Shown one piece after another: positions 13,313-26,835 of a stretch of 64,000 nt of DNA (the first letter of the stretch is position 1; each line of letters opens with the position of its first letter). The stretch covers positions 17,368,847 to 17,432,846 of the forward strand of contig JAFMSR010000018.1 in assembly GCA_022818135.1 (NCBI GenBank), given 5' to 3'. The position numbers were made by a program, and so were the translations under genes. The notes beneath the pieces are model-generated. The model did no database searches. It was not told the origin of the DNA and saw nothing but the letters and a program-made list of their open reading frames with translations. The DNA is from Saxidomus purpurata. Taxonomy: Eukaryota > Mollusca > Bivalvia > Venerida > Veneridae.

Positions 13313-14292
13313 AGCTCGACTTTTCTATGAAAAGGGGAGCTATCCTACTCCCGCCCGCGTTGGCCGTCACACCTTGGTTAAGTTTTTCGTACCACCCCAC
13401 TTTATTTCAAAAGTATAAGAGGTATGGCTTTGAAACTTTCCATACTTGTTTACCATCATAACCTCCATCTACAGACAAGAGTACATAACTCTGTCAAGGT
13501 TTTTGACAGAATTATGGCCCTTTTTTTACTTAGAAAGTGTATTGAGCTTGGTTAAGTTTTTCAAAAGCCCCCCCCCCCCCTACCACCTCACTTTATTTCA
13601 AAACCATTAGAGGTATTGCTTTGAAACTAACCATACTTGTTTACCATCACGACCTTCATCAACAGACAAGAGGACATAACTCTGTCAAGGTTTTTGACAG
13701 AATTATGCCCCTTTTGACTTAGAAAATACATTGAATATGGGTAAAATCAACTTATTACCTTAACCCTTTGAGATATTGCTTTGAAACTTTTAATGCTATT
13801 TCACATCATTACCCCCATCTTGTACGCAGAGAAGGTAACTCTGTCAGGGATTTGTTTTAAAAATTAAGGCCTTTTATCGACTTAGAATCTTGGTTATGTT
13901 TTTCGTACTAGTCCACTTTTTTGACTGAACTGTTTGAGATATTAATTTGAAAGTTGGAATACTTGTTTACCATCATGATTCCCAAACATGGGCAGGAGAA
14001 TGTAATTCTGTCAAGGATTTTATTTGAATTATGGCCCTTTTTGACTTAGAAACTCAGTTAAAATTTTCTTTCTTGTCCACTTGTTAACTTAACCATTTGA
14101 GATATTACTTTGAAAGTTGGAGTACTTACGTACCATCGTAAGACCTATCTGTAAGCAAAAGAAGATAACTCTTCTTGATTTGTACTTATAAATTCCTAGT
14201 TAAAGTCTTGTGTGCCCTTAACTGTCAAAGTTTTGTTTTATTGGCAAGCACTAAAAAAGTCGAGCACGCTGTCCTACTGACAGCTCTTGTTA
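13313..14292. mobile_element. Non-autonomous inverted-repeat element with tandem core (family D)
   Basis: Left end AGCTCGACTTTT (13313-13324); right end AAAAAGTCGAGC (14254-14265), then a short tail ending GCTCTTGTT. The core has about five diverged units near 190 bp. Each contains a GAAACTTTCCATACTTGTTTACCATCA-type phrase and GACAGAATTATGGCCCTTT. A run of 13 C lies at 13568-13580. No coding capacity. Confidence 0.75.
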
Positions 14293-16570
14293 TTTTTGCA
14301 ATACCTTAAGTACAACACTTTTACAAACTATGATCTTAGAAATCATGGTAAAGATTTCATTGCAGTAAAATCCTTGATATTAAACTATATGCATGTAAAA
14401 TGTTTATTTTTTATCCCTTACTCTTATAATCTGCACTGTTCTTTGGGCACCCCTTTGAACAATAAATGGAACTGCCCAAATAGAAAGATGCACAAGTCCA
14501 TCTTAGAAACTCATTGAGATAAGGGTTAAAAACGCTTTGAATTGTAGTCGTCAATAAAAAATATTTTTTTTGAAAGGCTAATTACATAATAATTATGTAG
14601 AAAACATACTTGAGATTTTTAAAGTTCAAAGAGGTGTTTTTCTGGGGAAATTGTAATGCTAGATTATTAATGTTGCAGTTACTTCTAGTATTTACCATTT
14701 TGAGTGGGGAAAACCCACACTGAGTCGTCTGCATCCCAAAGTTGTTTGGGAGAATAGTACTGAGCATTTAGGATATTGTGACAGTGACTTAATATTTGAC
14801 TTCTGCTGCGTTATTGTCACATTATCCCAAATAAACTGTAACACTTAAAATGTTCATATGTTTTACCAATGTGGCATTGTTAGTATCTATGGGTATGATT
14901 ATGTATTACTGTCTCAAAAATTTGAATCGCGTACAAGATAGGGCAAAATTTTGCAAGATTCAAATTGCAATTTAAGAAGTTTTACTAACTGAATATACTA
15001 TGATCAATTCTGTTTTAAAAACATTGCACGATTGTTTAAAGACTTTTTTTCCAGATGAAACCCTTCCCCTCCCATATCAGCAGACACGGATGATTGGTCC
15101 TCGTGTTTTACAAACACCTATTTTAAACTTGTCTCTTTTGCAGTAACTTTTCATTTTGGAATTAGAATATAGACATAAGCAGACCATTACATTGGATATG
15201 GGTACATTTTGTATTATGTAAATTTTTAATGAATAATTGACTAGAATATTTAGTCCCAAAGTTCCAAACAATTTGAGATTTCTGCAAAAACATGGAAGTG
15301 TGAAGTAGTGCTTGTTTTCAGTATAGCATATCCTTTAAGGCATAGCTGTGCTGTGTATGAAAACATGTATGTTGGAATAATTTATATGTTACACATATGC
15401 ATAAAGCGCAAAAAATGTTGACATACATAACAATGCAATAAATTTTGTAAAAACTGTTTTTGAAAACACATTTTTTTTAAATATGAAAATTATTTGAAAT
15501 AATTTATGCCTTATGCATTATAGTATGTCATATACATGTATGCTTTTCATATGTTATACTATTTACATGAAAACTCATGCAGTAACTTTTGTCTGTGTTT
15601 TTCATATGTATTGCATATTTTTTATCATACATAGCAATTTTTGCTGTAGAGTGTACATGTATGTTACCATTTAAAGTGCCGTGAAATCACATTTTCCAGT
15701 TTTGTGTATGAGAAATATTAATTTCATTGTTGCCACTGAAGAAAATTAGTATTGGCACAACGGATTTTAAATACTTAAGCTATGAACATAATGGCAGGTC
15801 ATATGCGCCTGTAAGTCTTTGACAGAAGCTGTTTGAAATACCTTTGATTGAGTAATATTCAAAAAGATTGAATTTTGGCTATTTTTTGCCACTGGGCAAA
15901 ATATAAGAATGATTTGACTAAAGATTTACTTCACATAGATTTATAATAAGAATTATCTCCCGAATTTTGTCCAAAAAACATGGGCTTTAGAGTGTGTGGT
16001 TTCTCCTTCTTTTCCGATATGTGTTTATGCAAACTTTTAAGGGCTGCTTGAGGGTGTGGCTCATATTTCTACAGGAAGTGTGTCTAGAAAACCTCAAAAA
16101 GGGGTTGATTTGTAAGAAAAATGGTTGAGATCCTATATGACGTATCTATTTAGAAATCTTTACGGTGTGTATTGTATTTTTTATGAGAAACAGCATCAAA
16201 CCAAAGATATTGAGGCATAATCACCTGTCCTTAAGGAGTTTGTGTTACCTGACAACTGTTCTATGTATTTTCTCACCAGGGTTCTCTGCGGACTAGGACA
16301 GCCTAGGTGCACTCATAAAAGTCCCCTTCCCATTACGTTTTCCAGATTCACAAATTTTGTTTTGGTTCTCAAGAAATTGGCCAATTTTAGGACCAAACTC
16401 AATTTTAGTTTTAACAGAACCTAATTTTTGCTCAAAATTGTTCCCGCTGAAAAATTGCTGACTTGCAAAATGTAATAGTGTATAGATATACATTTAAATG
16501 CAGGTTGATCATGATCTACAGTGGTCGAAAATGCATAAATCACTTGTTGGTGACAGGTTAACGGGAAACC

Positions 16571-16695
16571 GTCTCCGTGGTTGGATGGTTAGGGTCGCTG
16601 ACTTCAAATCATGTAACCTCCAAAAGATTGAGGGTCATGAGTTCGAGCCCTGCTACTGACCATCTCTCTTTATGTGAGAAAGTTGGCAGTTTCAA
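16571..16695 (+). repeat. tRNA-derived SINE, 5' part
   Basis: Starts GTCTCCGTGGTTGGATGGTT (A-box-like) and has GAGTTCGAGCCCTGCTACTG (a good pol III B box) about 65 bp later, then TTTATGTGAGAAAGTTGGCAG. Same family as 34000-34212, 42168-42390 and 60601-60840. The usual 3' tail is missing. Confidence 0.7.
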
Positions 16696-18496
16696 CGCAA
16701 CAGGGTAACGAGTCATAGACATTTAAAAACTTTACAATACAATATTTATTGTCAGATACTGTTTAAACATGTAACACAAGCTATGTATAGCTTTTAACCG
16801 ACTTGTGCAAAGTCGAAAGTAAACAGTGGAAATGGCATGTCACTGTCATGTGTTGCTGACCTTATCATTTCATCTCATTTGGATGGCCCAGTTTTAGACA
16901 AAATGCTGCACCATCTTTAGGAAAATCCTGAAGAGAACCCTTGGTATCATTTTCTGTAATTTTCAATGAATCGAATAGACACACGTACTTTCTTTTACAT
17001 GTATTTTAAGCTTTACTGATGCCTTTCAGCATAGTTTTATAACTGAAAAAAGTGCCTTCCCCCTTTTTCTTATGTTGATACATGTTTACTTCTTTCATGT
17101 TTACTTCTGAGCTCATTTATATTTATTTACTGAACAATACAGGGAATTTCTCTACTAGTGCTACATATTTTCTTTGGAGAACAACTTGAAAGCAGTGGAT
17201 TGGAATCCGTTTGAGAACTTCATATAATGATGGTTTTAATGGGAATTATTTGAAACTTCACATATCATTTAGAGGAAAATAATAGGACAGGCAAATGTAA
17301 GAAAGATAACTCTGCCTTGCCTAGCTCTAAGTATATCCAGCATTGTTACGTTTTTGGTCGGGAGATTAAAATGAAAAATATATTCAATAAAATTATGTAT
17401 TCATACTCTATATGTAGAGTACATGTGTACACAAAAGGAAATACCTTGTGCAAGAACCATAACTCAGCTTGGTCTTTAGCTATTTGCCTATTTGTTACTT
17501 CAGAATATAGCTCCTGCAAAAACAGTCATTGAAACTTGAAATACTGAAAAGGAGGCCACCGGAGGGTGTGTAATGCTTCCTCTTGCATGCAACTTGTGTT
17601 TCTTGGAACATACGTCATTTCAGACAATTATCTTGTTCTATAAAGAAGAAAGAAACAAAGTCATCTTGCTTTTGTTTTAGTTAATATTTTAATATTAATA
17701 AGTTATATGTTTGATTATGTGGTATTTAGTATTAAATATTTGCGGAAGTATAAATTACACATGAAAAGACAGTTGTATGATGCATGTAAGTGCAGTTATG
17801 GTTTTGTTTCTATAATTATTAGTTGTATTTTAATAAAGTCTCCCCATAGTTTATGATTTTAAATCAATATTGACTTTGTTATTGATGTTAATTATGATAA
17901 AATGTTATGGAAATCACTTGCTTTTGTTTTCCTTTTACTGATACCTATGAAGACTTCCTTGCGGTGAAATGTATCATATTGTATGAAGAGTTATATTAGT
18001 TGGTACCTGTTGCCCATATGAACAATGCCCCCAGAAGAGGTTAGTTAATTCAGGTTTCAGTAGAATGGCGCAAGATACAGAATGTGTTCCAAAGACATTT
18101 AGTGTTCTTTAACTTGCCCGAAGTATAGGACCAATACATGAGACATTTGTTTAAGACCGGGAAGTGCCTTAGTGATGGAATGTGAGATTGAACTGGCGAT
18201 CCAGGTTGCTAGTCCAGTAAATTACCACTAGGTCATGTAATGTATTGTGCTAGTTTTGTCTTGGGGTCAGCATGTTCATATGGGTGAGCACTTCCGCTAA
18301 TTTTTCATGCCAATAACTTGGGTTATGGTAAGACAATAACAGAGTGCTAAGTACAATACAGGTCTACACCATAGAACAAAGGAAAGTCAAATACAAAGCA
18401 GTACAGAAACATATTAAAAAGTTCGGCTATAATAGCAACGTATTAGCCCAGGGCATGTATTCTAGAATGACGTGAGATACATTTCATACATCTTTA

Positions 18497-18970
18497 ACTC
18501 ACCTGAGCACAAAATGCTCAAGGTGAGTTATTGTGATCCCCTGGTGGCCGTCTCTGTCCACACTTGTGTATGTTTCACTGGATATTCATGAAATTTGGTT
18601 AGAATGAGTGTCTTTATAAAAAATAGGTAGAATTTGAATATGGCTCATCTGGTGTAAAACTAGGTCACCAGGTCAAATCATAGGAAAACCTTGTGTTTGC
18701 AGAAGAGGCTTTCCCTTTCAGCGGACTGGTGCTCAAGGTAAGCTATTGGGATTGATTGATGTCCGTCTTCTGTCTCTTCACACTTAACCTTGTGTATGCA
18801 ACAGAGGCTCTATTTTTCATTGGATCTTCATGAAAGTTTGTCAGAATGAGTATTGATGAAATCTTGGTTGAGTTCGATTATGGGTCATCTTGTGTCAAAA
18901 ACTGCGTCTTTACGTACAATCATAAAAGCATTGTGTATGCAATAGAGGTTGCATTTTTCATTGAATCTTA
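18497..18970 (+). repeat. Tandem repeat of the ACTTGGTCAGAATG family (family E)
   Basis: Opens with CTCACCTGAGCACAAAATGC, with the inverse of this word a few bases later (GCTCAAGGTGAG), so the left end can form a hairpin. Units of about 150-190 bp follow, with the order TTCATGAAA.TTGG.TCAGAATGA, GAATATGG.TCATCTG, CTAGGTCACC.GGTCAAATCA, CCTTGTGT.TGCA. Other copies lie at 24888-25890 (same orientation) and 27696-28640 (reverse). Confidence 0.75.
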
Positions 18971-19894
18971 GTGAAACGATATGTGCCTCCACACAGACCA
19001 GTACCTAAGCCCCGTGTACGTATACAGAGACCGGAGCAGCCGCACATATCTGTGAATGACAGGTTCACTGTCAGTGCTGCTATCTGAATCTTGATCCTTT
19101 TCTGTTTGCTTTTCTGCCTGCTGCCTGTACGTACGTATGGTTTGAAGCTACTAGTCGTTACTATTTACATTATTTCGATGTGAATCATCTTTCGAATGTA
19201 TATATATTATTAAAAAACATTCAGATGAGAATGCTGTATTGTCTTATCATAGTTTTGTCCTATAGTACTTTGATGATAACGATTGATGATTAACTAACTT
19301 TCTTGCACCATAAGTTTAACCAGTTTAGATTGTAAACTATTTGGATTTCGTTTGTGTCGTCAGTTCGGTGTTGTTTTTCATAGCAGTCCTTCACATAGAC
19401 TTACAATGCGCCGTTACTTTAAATGTTACAAATCAATAGTAAGTCATAGACATAAACATACATATCTATAGTTATACATAAATTACTTGCCGGCGCAATG
19501 TATTTAAAAATATAACCAGCGTCAGCGTCAAAATTTTACGAAATAAATGTATGTAAAAAGAATTTAAACCAACAATGCTATATATGGTAACAACAACTTT
19601 AATGCACTACTAATCCAGATGGTAGTAACATCGTCACTTATTAAGTGCTTAGTACTTTAAACCTTTCAGAGAAGATCTGGGATGAATCAGTTAATGAGTA
19701 TTTTCCTGTTAAGTAATAGACCATTTATATATCAGATCCGATGACGCAGAGGACAATTACTACAAATTTCAGTCTTACAGGCACACATACACCAAATGCT
19801 TTCCACGGGAAAGTCTTTCAAATCGATAAGTTTTTCGAAGACCAAAAGTTTGCATTCTTGATTGTTCGTTCAAATCAACTAGTTATTTATTACA

Positions 19895-22800
19895 ATGTTT
19901 CGCGCACTTTGTGATTTCGACGGATCGGATTCTATAAAATGTATTTCTCTTACTCGCGGTGACCAGCTCTCAGCAGTACATGTACTTGACGTCGCTTGGT
20001 ACATTGGCTTAAATGAGAGATCCAAAGAAACAGGGGCATTCCCTGCCGCATGCGTGGAACCAGAGGATGGTAACGATTATACTCCACCTCAAGGTAAGTA
20101 TTTTTTGTAAGATAAGTTTTATCTAACTCGGTTTTCGCATTTCGGTTTGATGCTGTCCTTTATGCTTTCTTCTCACTCTACTCTCTCTTTAACTCAGATT
20201 TGAATTCAACATTTAAAAAATCACTCTGTTTACCCTTTAAATAGGCTAACATTATATAGAGGCGATTGTCATGGATTCAGCAAACCATATCTTAAAATTA
20301 CCTAGCACATACACAAATGTATACATACATTCATAAAATTATAGGCTTGTTAACGTTTTAAAGTGGACTTTTTTTATTTCACCCAACAGCAAAAAATGCA
20401 AGTACAGAGGGATTACCAGAAAAACCAATTTATGCAAATGTATCGAAGCAAATTCAAGAACGCAAAGCATCTCAATTTGCTGATAAACAAGGCTCAAGAA
20501 ACAATATGCCTATGACATTTGACGTGAACAAACTTCGCAAAACAAAACCAGAAAAGAAGTTTCAAATAAAGATGGTTAAGAATCCCGAGAGAGGTAAGCT
20601 ATTCCCAATGATAAAACGTGCACATATTAGAGAACAACACATTATGCAAATCCAGTCACACGCGCAATCACAAATACAAGAACCTTAAACATCCGAAGTG
20701 TTTTATCAAAAGTTTAAAGTTTTGAGAGTAATAGTATGGTTTCAAAGATATGAGACCTCTATATTTGCGACAACATACCCCTCACACTAATTAAGATTAC
20801 TGCATGAAATACCACGGAAATCACCGGAAGTTTTAGAGTCATAATACAGATTAGAAAAGCCCGTAGCAGCAGAGCAAAAGGACCATGAAAATACTATACA
20901 CATAATGACATTGAATGGCATAAAATCATCCGAGTAAACTTATTCTCGTTTCAGAAGAAGATCAAGTTGCTAAAGCTGAAGATTTATTTTCAAAATCCAG
21001 CACGGTGAGAGGAGTCAGATTTAATGATATTAAAATAGAACATTCGGTCAGTGTTCCCGAATCTCTATCTTCATGGCAGGACTCATCCGTTGAGGACTCC
21101 TTCCGGGACCAACTGGCAAACTATGATAACTACTTTAGTGAAAGAACACAAGATAAAAAGAATACAAGTACAAAGGACGAAAAATCGGAAGGGTCTTATC
21201 ATCGTTTCGGAAAACTTAGTTCCTTCAAATCAAGAACCGAAAGTCTTCTTAAAAGTCCAAAAGAAGAGAAACGAGGAATAAAGGCAATATTTGGTATCAT
21301 TTCGGGGATAATAATCGGAATTTTCATGTTCCTTGTTTACCATTACAGTTTTGGATACACAGTAGCAGAAGCTGGCATTTTGATGTCCATTCTGACTGTC
21401 CTGTTTTGTGTCGGAATGGCGTTATCATCATTTATACGATGCATCATGGCACTAGTCGTTCCTAATTTTTTCACTGGTATCGGTAGAGGAATTCTCCTCT
21501 CAGCTATATTTGCTCTAATTCTTAGATATCCAGTTTCTAATATTTCCTCCAATGCAAGAGAAACCGGAAGTAGTATGGCGTGTATTGTCGAACTTGCGGC
21601 AAATCAAACGCGTATATTGCAGCGCCAGTTAGCTGTGCCATTACAAGATATTGCAGGATATGTTGAAAGACAACAGGAAGACTTAAAATCCATAACGAAT
21701 GAATTGCATTCACAATTTGCAACGGTGAAAGATCTATTAGATCTATTTGGCGAAGGAGCAGCCACAGCCGAGGAACAAATAGCTGTAGTTAAAAAGGTGA
21801 AAACTTAAATCATTTCTATAGTCACGGATTTCATAGTCAATCCGAGGCAGTAAAGCACTCGGAAAAGTAGGGGGTTTGGAAGGAAGTAGCCTCCGCTTTT
21901 CAATACCCCGCAAAAATAAATAGAAATGGAAAAAAAGAAACCGTCGCAGAAAAGTTTGTTTAGAACCAAAATTTTTTTCGTTGCGTCAAGAGCTTAGAAT
22001 ACCTCACCTTGTTTTCAAAAGGGCCAAGAAATTGGATTAACGTCAACAAGTTTATCGGAGACAACAGAATGAAAACTTTCGTCCCCTGACGTCATCCCAG
22101 TAAAACGTGTACGTATACGGTACTAAACATGGCTGCTTTGTTAGGTTGAATACGTCTCCATAGCGCGGTTTTCTTTTTATTTTTTTTTTACATTTGTTTT
22201 AGTTTGTTTTATTAAGGTCCCATAGGGAATCACAGAGCTTCCCCAACGAAAGGGTCCTAGAGCGATGTTAAAAATTTATCGAAACAAGCACAGCCGTCGG
22301 AACCTCACCGGCCCCCTCTAGAACAAGTAAAATCGGCAAAGTACGTGAAATGTGTTTTTTTTTCTCTTCAAATCAATACATCTTAGAGTAAGAGCATTGG
22401 CATAACGACATTATACAGTAAACGTATAATTAATATTTTCCTTTTATGTTGACTTTTTTTCAGAAATGCCAGGAGACTGTGCGTTCTTTGAAAATAGCCT
22501 GTGTCAAGGAATGTGAAAAAGGCGAATTAAGCTTCACACAGTAAGTACCGAGTTTTTAAGAACCATGTGTAGATACATTAGCAAGAGGTGATGGTTCTTA
22601 TGTACATAACAATGCGGTTGCAGCTGCAACTGAAGTAAACGATTAGAGATTTACTTGTATACTTGTGTTCATGAAACAGTGCACTTCAAAATGTAATCCA
22701 TCCAGTGCCATGTCCTAGTTAATGTACTAAACAATCGTTTAATTCTTTTCAGGATTTGTAGAACAATATGTGAAGATGTGGACTTTTCTGTCACATGTAA

Positions 22801-24520
22801 CGAAATCACACTAGGCGTGAACCTTCACGACATTTCAAGGAAAACACAGTATGTATCTTAAAGTGACTCACAGTTTTGTTTATCATTACAACAATCTTTT
22901 ATTTATAAATGGACTGGAAACATAACATTCATTACAGTTCTTTTACATTTGCCAACGTAAGTGAAAAAAGTATACCTGATGCAGTGGGACGGCCATAACT
23001 CTATGAAAATCACCAAAAATGGTACATTCTCATAACTTATTACTTAACCGCTGTCTGAAACTTCAGTACTATTATATATTATGTATTTTAAATTATGTAT
23101 ATATAGTATTATGTGAATCTATTTGCGGATTCAGTGACAGGGGAATTCTATTCGCCGCGTACGTACTGTAGGCATGTACGGTTGCATTTTATAATGAGAG
23201 GTGAGCTACATTGGTCATAATTGTTGAAGAAATAAAATAATCGGGCGCACGGACAAAGTTAATTTAATGCCCTTCAGCTTACAAGGCGATAGGGGTAGAG
23301 GAATAAAGAACACAATACTCTGGTAAACATATTTTTGTTATATCATGAATTTCTTTTCCAGCGCAGCATTTGATGAAGCGATAAACTATTTTGACATTGA
23401 TATCGTCATAAATGCAGATTTCAATGGCAACGTAAATGTTTCGAAGCCTGTCACAACAATACAAGCTGAAGTGGAACAGGATATTGGAGGAAAACTAAAT
23501 GCATTTGACAGTGCAATGTCAGTATTTGGAAAATGTCTCTCTTTGTCGCTGTTCCTAATTTTTATGCAGTCGTTCTGGTATCTCAGAAATTATCTTGCAA
23601 AGGATGGCTACGACAATGTCTACATTACGAAACAGTTCAGAGAACTAGACAAAGAAGCAGAGAAGAACGGCAGAGAAACAGTTCTGCCTTTAAAGAAACG
23701 CGAAATAAACGAATATATAAATACGGTATCATTCAAGCTAAACTCAACAGAACTAGCGTACTCTAAACTTGGTTTGATTCAAGTCTTGCTCCATTTGCTA
23801 CTTTGTTTCCTTGTGATAACATTTGACTATGCTTTGTACTACATTTTGAATCTCGTCAAAAAATATGGTGACATCGAACTAGATGTAGAATCACGTAGCC
23901 ATATGAAGATAGAAGTGCAGGGAAGTGGACCGGTAGCTGACTTTTATAAATTGATAGTCCAGGGCTACAACCTAGAAAGAACCTTCAACTTAACGCTTGA
24001 TATAGAGACTTGTTTACCAGAACCTCGAGAACCCCCGGCTGCCATGATTCCAGTGTTCATCATACTATACCTTATAGCCATAGCCGTTGTCTTACTTAGA
24101 GCTTATGGAATGCGTCTCAGAAGAAAAGTATCGGCGTATTATTGTCCAGAACAGGAACTAGCCCGCCTTGATTACCTCCACAAGAAGATAAGACACAAAC
24201 GAGTCGGTTTCCTGAAATTTCTGCGACAGCAAATCAAGTCTGCCCATAAGGAAGAACAAGTAAAAAACAAACTGCGTTTCTCATCATGGCTAGCATTCAA
24301 TTTTCCTTTCATTGCGCAAATTTTGCCTCGGAAAGCGAAATTGGAATGCACAAGTTGTGGACAAAAAGAAACTAGCTTTAGCGATATAAAGTTGACGAAG
24401 TGCACCGGTACCAAGGGTGGGGTTCAATGTGACGCCGTTTACTGTCATGAGTGCTACACTGCCTTACATAACATATGCCCACTCTGTTCAAGCGACGACA
24501 CCGTTGTACTCAGGGAATGA
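19895..24520 (+). CDS. SH3-domain-bearing DCST1/DCST2-like membrane protein with C-terminal RING-like finger
   Basis: Seen: exons 19895-20093, 20390-20593, 20955-21796, 22464-22540, 22753-22848 and 23362-24520, all with GT-AG borders and matching phases, total 2577 nt (858 aa). Residues 2-58 are an SH3 domain (RALCDFDG near the start, GAFPAACVE near the end). A lysine-rich linker follows. Membrane segments lie near 244-268, 271-297, 298-326, 527-549, 610-636 and 700-721, with a cysteine-rich loop at about 420-465. The segment after the last membrane helix (YYCPEQELARLDYLHKKIRH) is typical of the DC-STAMP domain. Eight cysteines (802, 805, 820, 829, 834, 837, 845, 848) form a C4C4 RING-like finger. 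Known: DCST1/2, fly sneaky and worm SPE-42/SPE-49 are sperm membrane proteins needed for fertilisation; human DCST1 also has ubiquitin-ligase activity. Inferred: a gamete or membrane-fusion role. The SH3 domain is not a usual part of this family. The ATG sits directly before the SH3 core; an upstream exon cannot be excluded. Confidence 0.88.
20094..23361 (+). other. Introns of the SH3-DCST gene
   Basis: Five GT-AG introns: 20094-20389, 20594-20954, 21797-22463, 22541-22752 and 22849-23361. They are short and, unlike the introns of the two flanking genes, free of recognisable repeats. Confidence 0.8.
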
Positions 24521-24887
24521 TGTTTATATATGATGTATATCTTAACGTCGATCTTAACATCACTAAGATCAATATTTCACTTAAGCCTGTTCGCGTACGT
24601 TTACTATGTTTGAGAAAGAGACAACTCTACTACTTAAAAAGACTTAACCCTTTTCAAAAGACTTGAAACAACGACCATAAGTACTTGATAACTGACTAGT
24701 TTTAACAGACAACACTCTGGAGTTTATTGATCAAGCTCATATCATAAATATTATCAAAATATATAAATTTTACATTTCCTGCAGTAAGTGAACGCATATT
24801 TAACATGTAAACTAGTATAATATTTGTACCTAGAATTTGTATTTATATGAGTTCTTCTATATATACATAAAGTTTAGTTTTTTGCTG

Positions 24888-25890
24888 TTAGTTCACCTGA
24901 GCACAAAGTGCTCAATGTGAGTTATTGTGATCGCCTGGTGTCCGTTGTCTGTCTGTCGTCTGTCTGTCCACACTTAAACTTGTGTATGCAATAGATAATG
25001 CATTTATCACTGGATCTTTATGAAACTTGGTCAGTATGGCTACCTTGATAAAATCAAGGTCGAGTTCGAATATTGGTAAAAAAAACTAGGTCACCCGGTC
25101 AAATCAATCATAAAGACACCTTGTGTATGCAATGGAGGATGAATTTTTCATTGGATCTTCACGAAACGTGGTCAGTGTGATTGTCTTAATGAGATTTAGG
25201 TCGAGTTCAAATATGGGTCATTTCAGGTAAAAACTAGGTCATCCGGTTAAAAATCTTTTGTATGCCATACAGGTAATATTTACAATTTTGATAGGATCTT
25301 CATGAAACTTGGTCAGAATGACTGCCTTGATGAAATCTAGTTTGAATATAGGTCGTCCAGTTTTAAAAAAACTAGGTCACGGGGTCAAATCAATCATACA
25401 AACACCTTGTGTCAGTGTGATTGTCTTAATGAGATTTAGGTCGAGTTCAAATATGGGTCATTTCAGGTAAAAACTAGGTCATCCGGTTAAAAACCTTGTG
25501 TATGCCATACAGGTAACATTTACATTCTTTTATTGGATCTTCATAAAACTTGGTCAGTATGATTGCCTTGATGATATCTAGGTCAAGTTTGAATATGGGT
25601 CATCCGGTTTTAAAAATCTTGGTCACGGGGTCAAATCATAGAAAAACCTTGTGTATGCAATATATGTTGCATTGTTCATTGAATCTTCATGGAACTTGGT
25701 CAGACTGACTAGTTTGATGATTTCTAAAATGATTTTGCAGATTGGTCATTTAGGGTCAAAAACTAGGTCACGGGGTCAAATCATAGAAAAACCTTATGTA
25801 TGCGATGTTGGTTGCATTTTTATTGGATCTTCACGAAGCTTGGTCAGAATGACAGCCTTGATATAATATAGATCGAGAATGAATATCTTC
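24888..25890 (+). repeat. Tandem repeat, family E, second copy
   Basis: Starts TTCACCTGAGCACAAAGTGC with a GTCTGTCT microsatellite just after it. About six units follow, each with TGAAACTTGGTCAG, a GGTCATCCGGTTTTAAAA-like part and CCTTGTGTATGC. A block of about 100 bp is repeated almost exactly inside it (about 25156-25256 and 25407-25500), which suggests recent unit duplication. Confidence 0.75.
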
Positions 25891-25949
25891 GGCTAAATCC
25901 ACTGAAATTCCTTCAACGGCTAGCTCTACGCTTACTATTTACGATTACA

Positions 25950-26835
25950 GTCCAAAACGTCCCTAAACCAAAACGTCCCCAGACCAAAACGTCCCAAAAT
26001 TGACCAAAACGTCCCCCATAATGACTAAGACGTCCCCAAAATGACCAAAACTTCCCCATGTTTGAATAAGCGGATATCAAAATGTGAAGTAAAACGCTTA
26101 CTTTACATGAAAAATGTTGGTACGTTTTGGACATAGGGATTTTGTGATATAAGAGTAATAATTATTGTTATATATATTGTATCATTATGCATCATTATGT
26201 CATTGCCATGTCATGTACACTTTTACCGAATAAAACTAACTAACTAATAAAATGAATAATAAAATATTTTATGTTTCAGGATCGAACATTGGCCTTTACT
26301 GCAGAACATTTTGTAGATATACTTATTTAAAGTGATATTACTGTTTAAAGTGACCGTCATAATTGTAAATAAAAACATTAATCAGTGATTTATACTCATA
26401 GAATTATAAACATTACATTGAAATATTTAAAATGTCCCCATTCCCAATGTTACCCATTTTCACCATGGCTCAAAACATACATATTGTCAAGAGTGATTAA
26501 TAAAAGTTGTATAATGTCCAAAACGTTCCCAGTCACCAATTTCTAAAACATTCTCATTTCCAGAGCACTTAATTTAAGAGTGATTAATAAATGTTGTTAA
26601 ATGTCCAAAACGTCCCCATTCATCCAATTTTAGCAAGTCCAAAACGTCCCCCTTCACTGAGAACTTAATTCAGTCGATAGTAAACAATTAAAGTTAGTAA
26701 ACAATTCAGACCTGCAAAAGGAAGACGTTTCGTTCAAAAATATGACGAAACTTATATACAAACCAATATATGTAAAAAAACATAAAATTTGGGGATGTTT
26801 TTGGTCATTTTGGGGACGTTTTGCTTTGGGGACAG
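25950..26835. mobile_element. Inverted-repeat element with AAAACGTCCCC arms
   Basis: The left 110 bp contains CCAAAACGTCCCC-type words again and again. The right end (about 26790-26835) carries the inverse, TTGGGGACGTTTTG. More copies of AAAACGTCCCC lie in between, in left orientation. The plan suggests a MITE with sub-repeated ends. The 118-codon frame on the - strand (26654-27010) runs through its right part and matches no protein. Confidence 0.6.

Larger units (their letters stand above)
14293..19894. other. Intergenic region without a supported gene
   Basis: AT-rich. It contains a SINE fragment (16571-16695), a repeat of the TTGGTCAGAATG family (18497-18970), and a short exon-like stretch ending in a stop (18997-19087, see findings). 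Nothing else was recognised between 14293 and 18496, or between 19088 and the ATG at 19895. The promoter and 5' UTR of the following gene should lie in the last part, but I see no clear TATA box or other core element. Confidence 0.55.
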
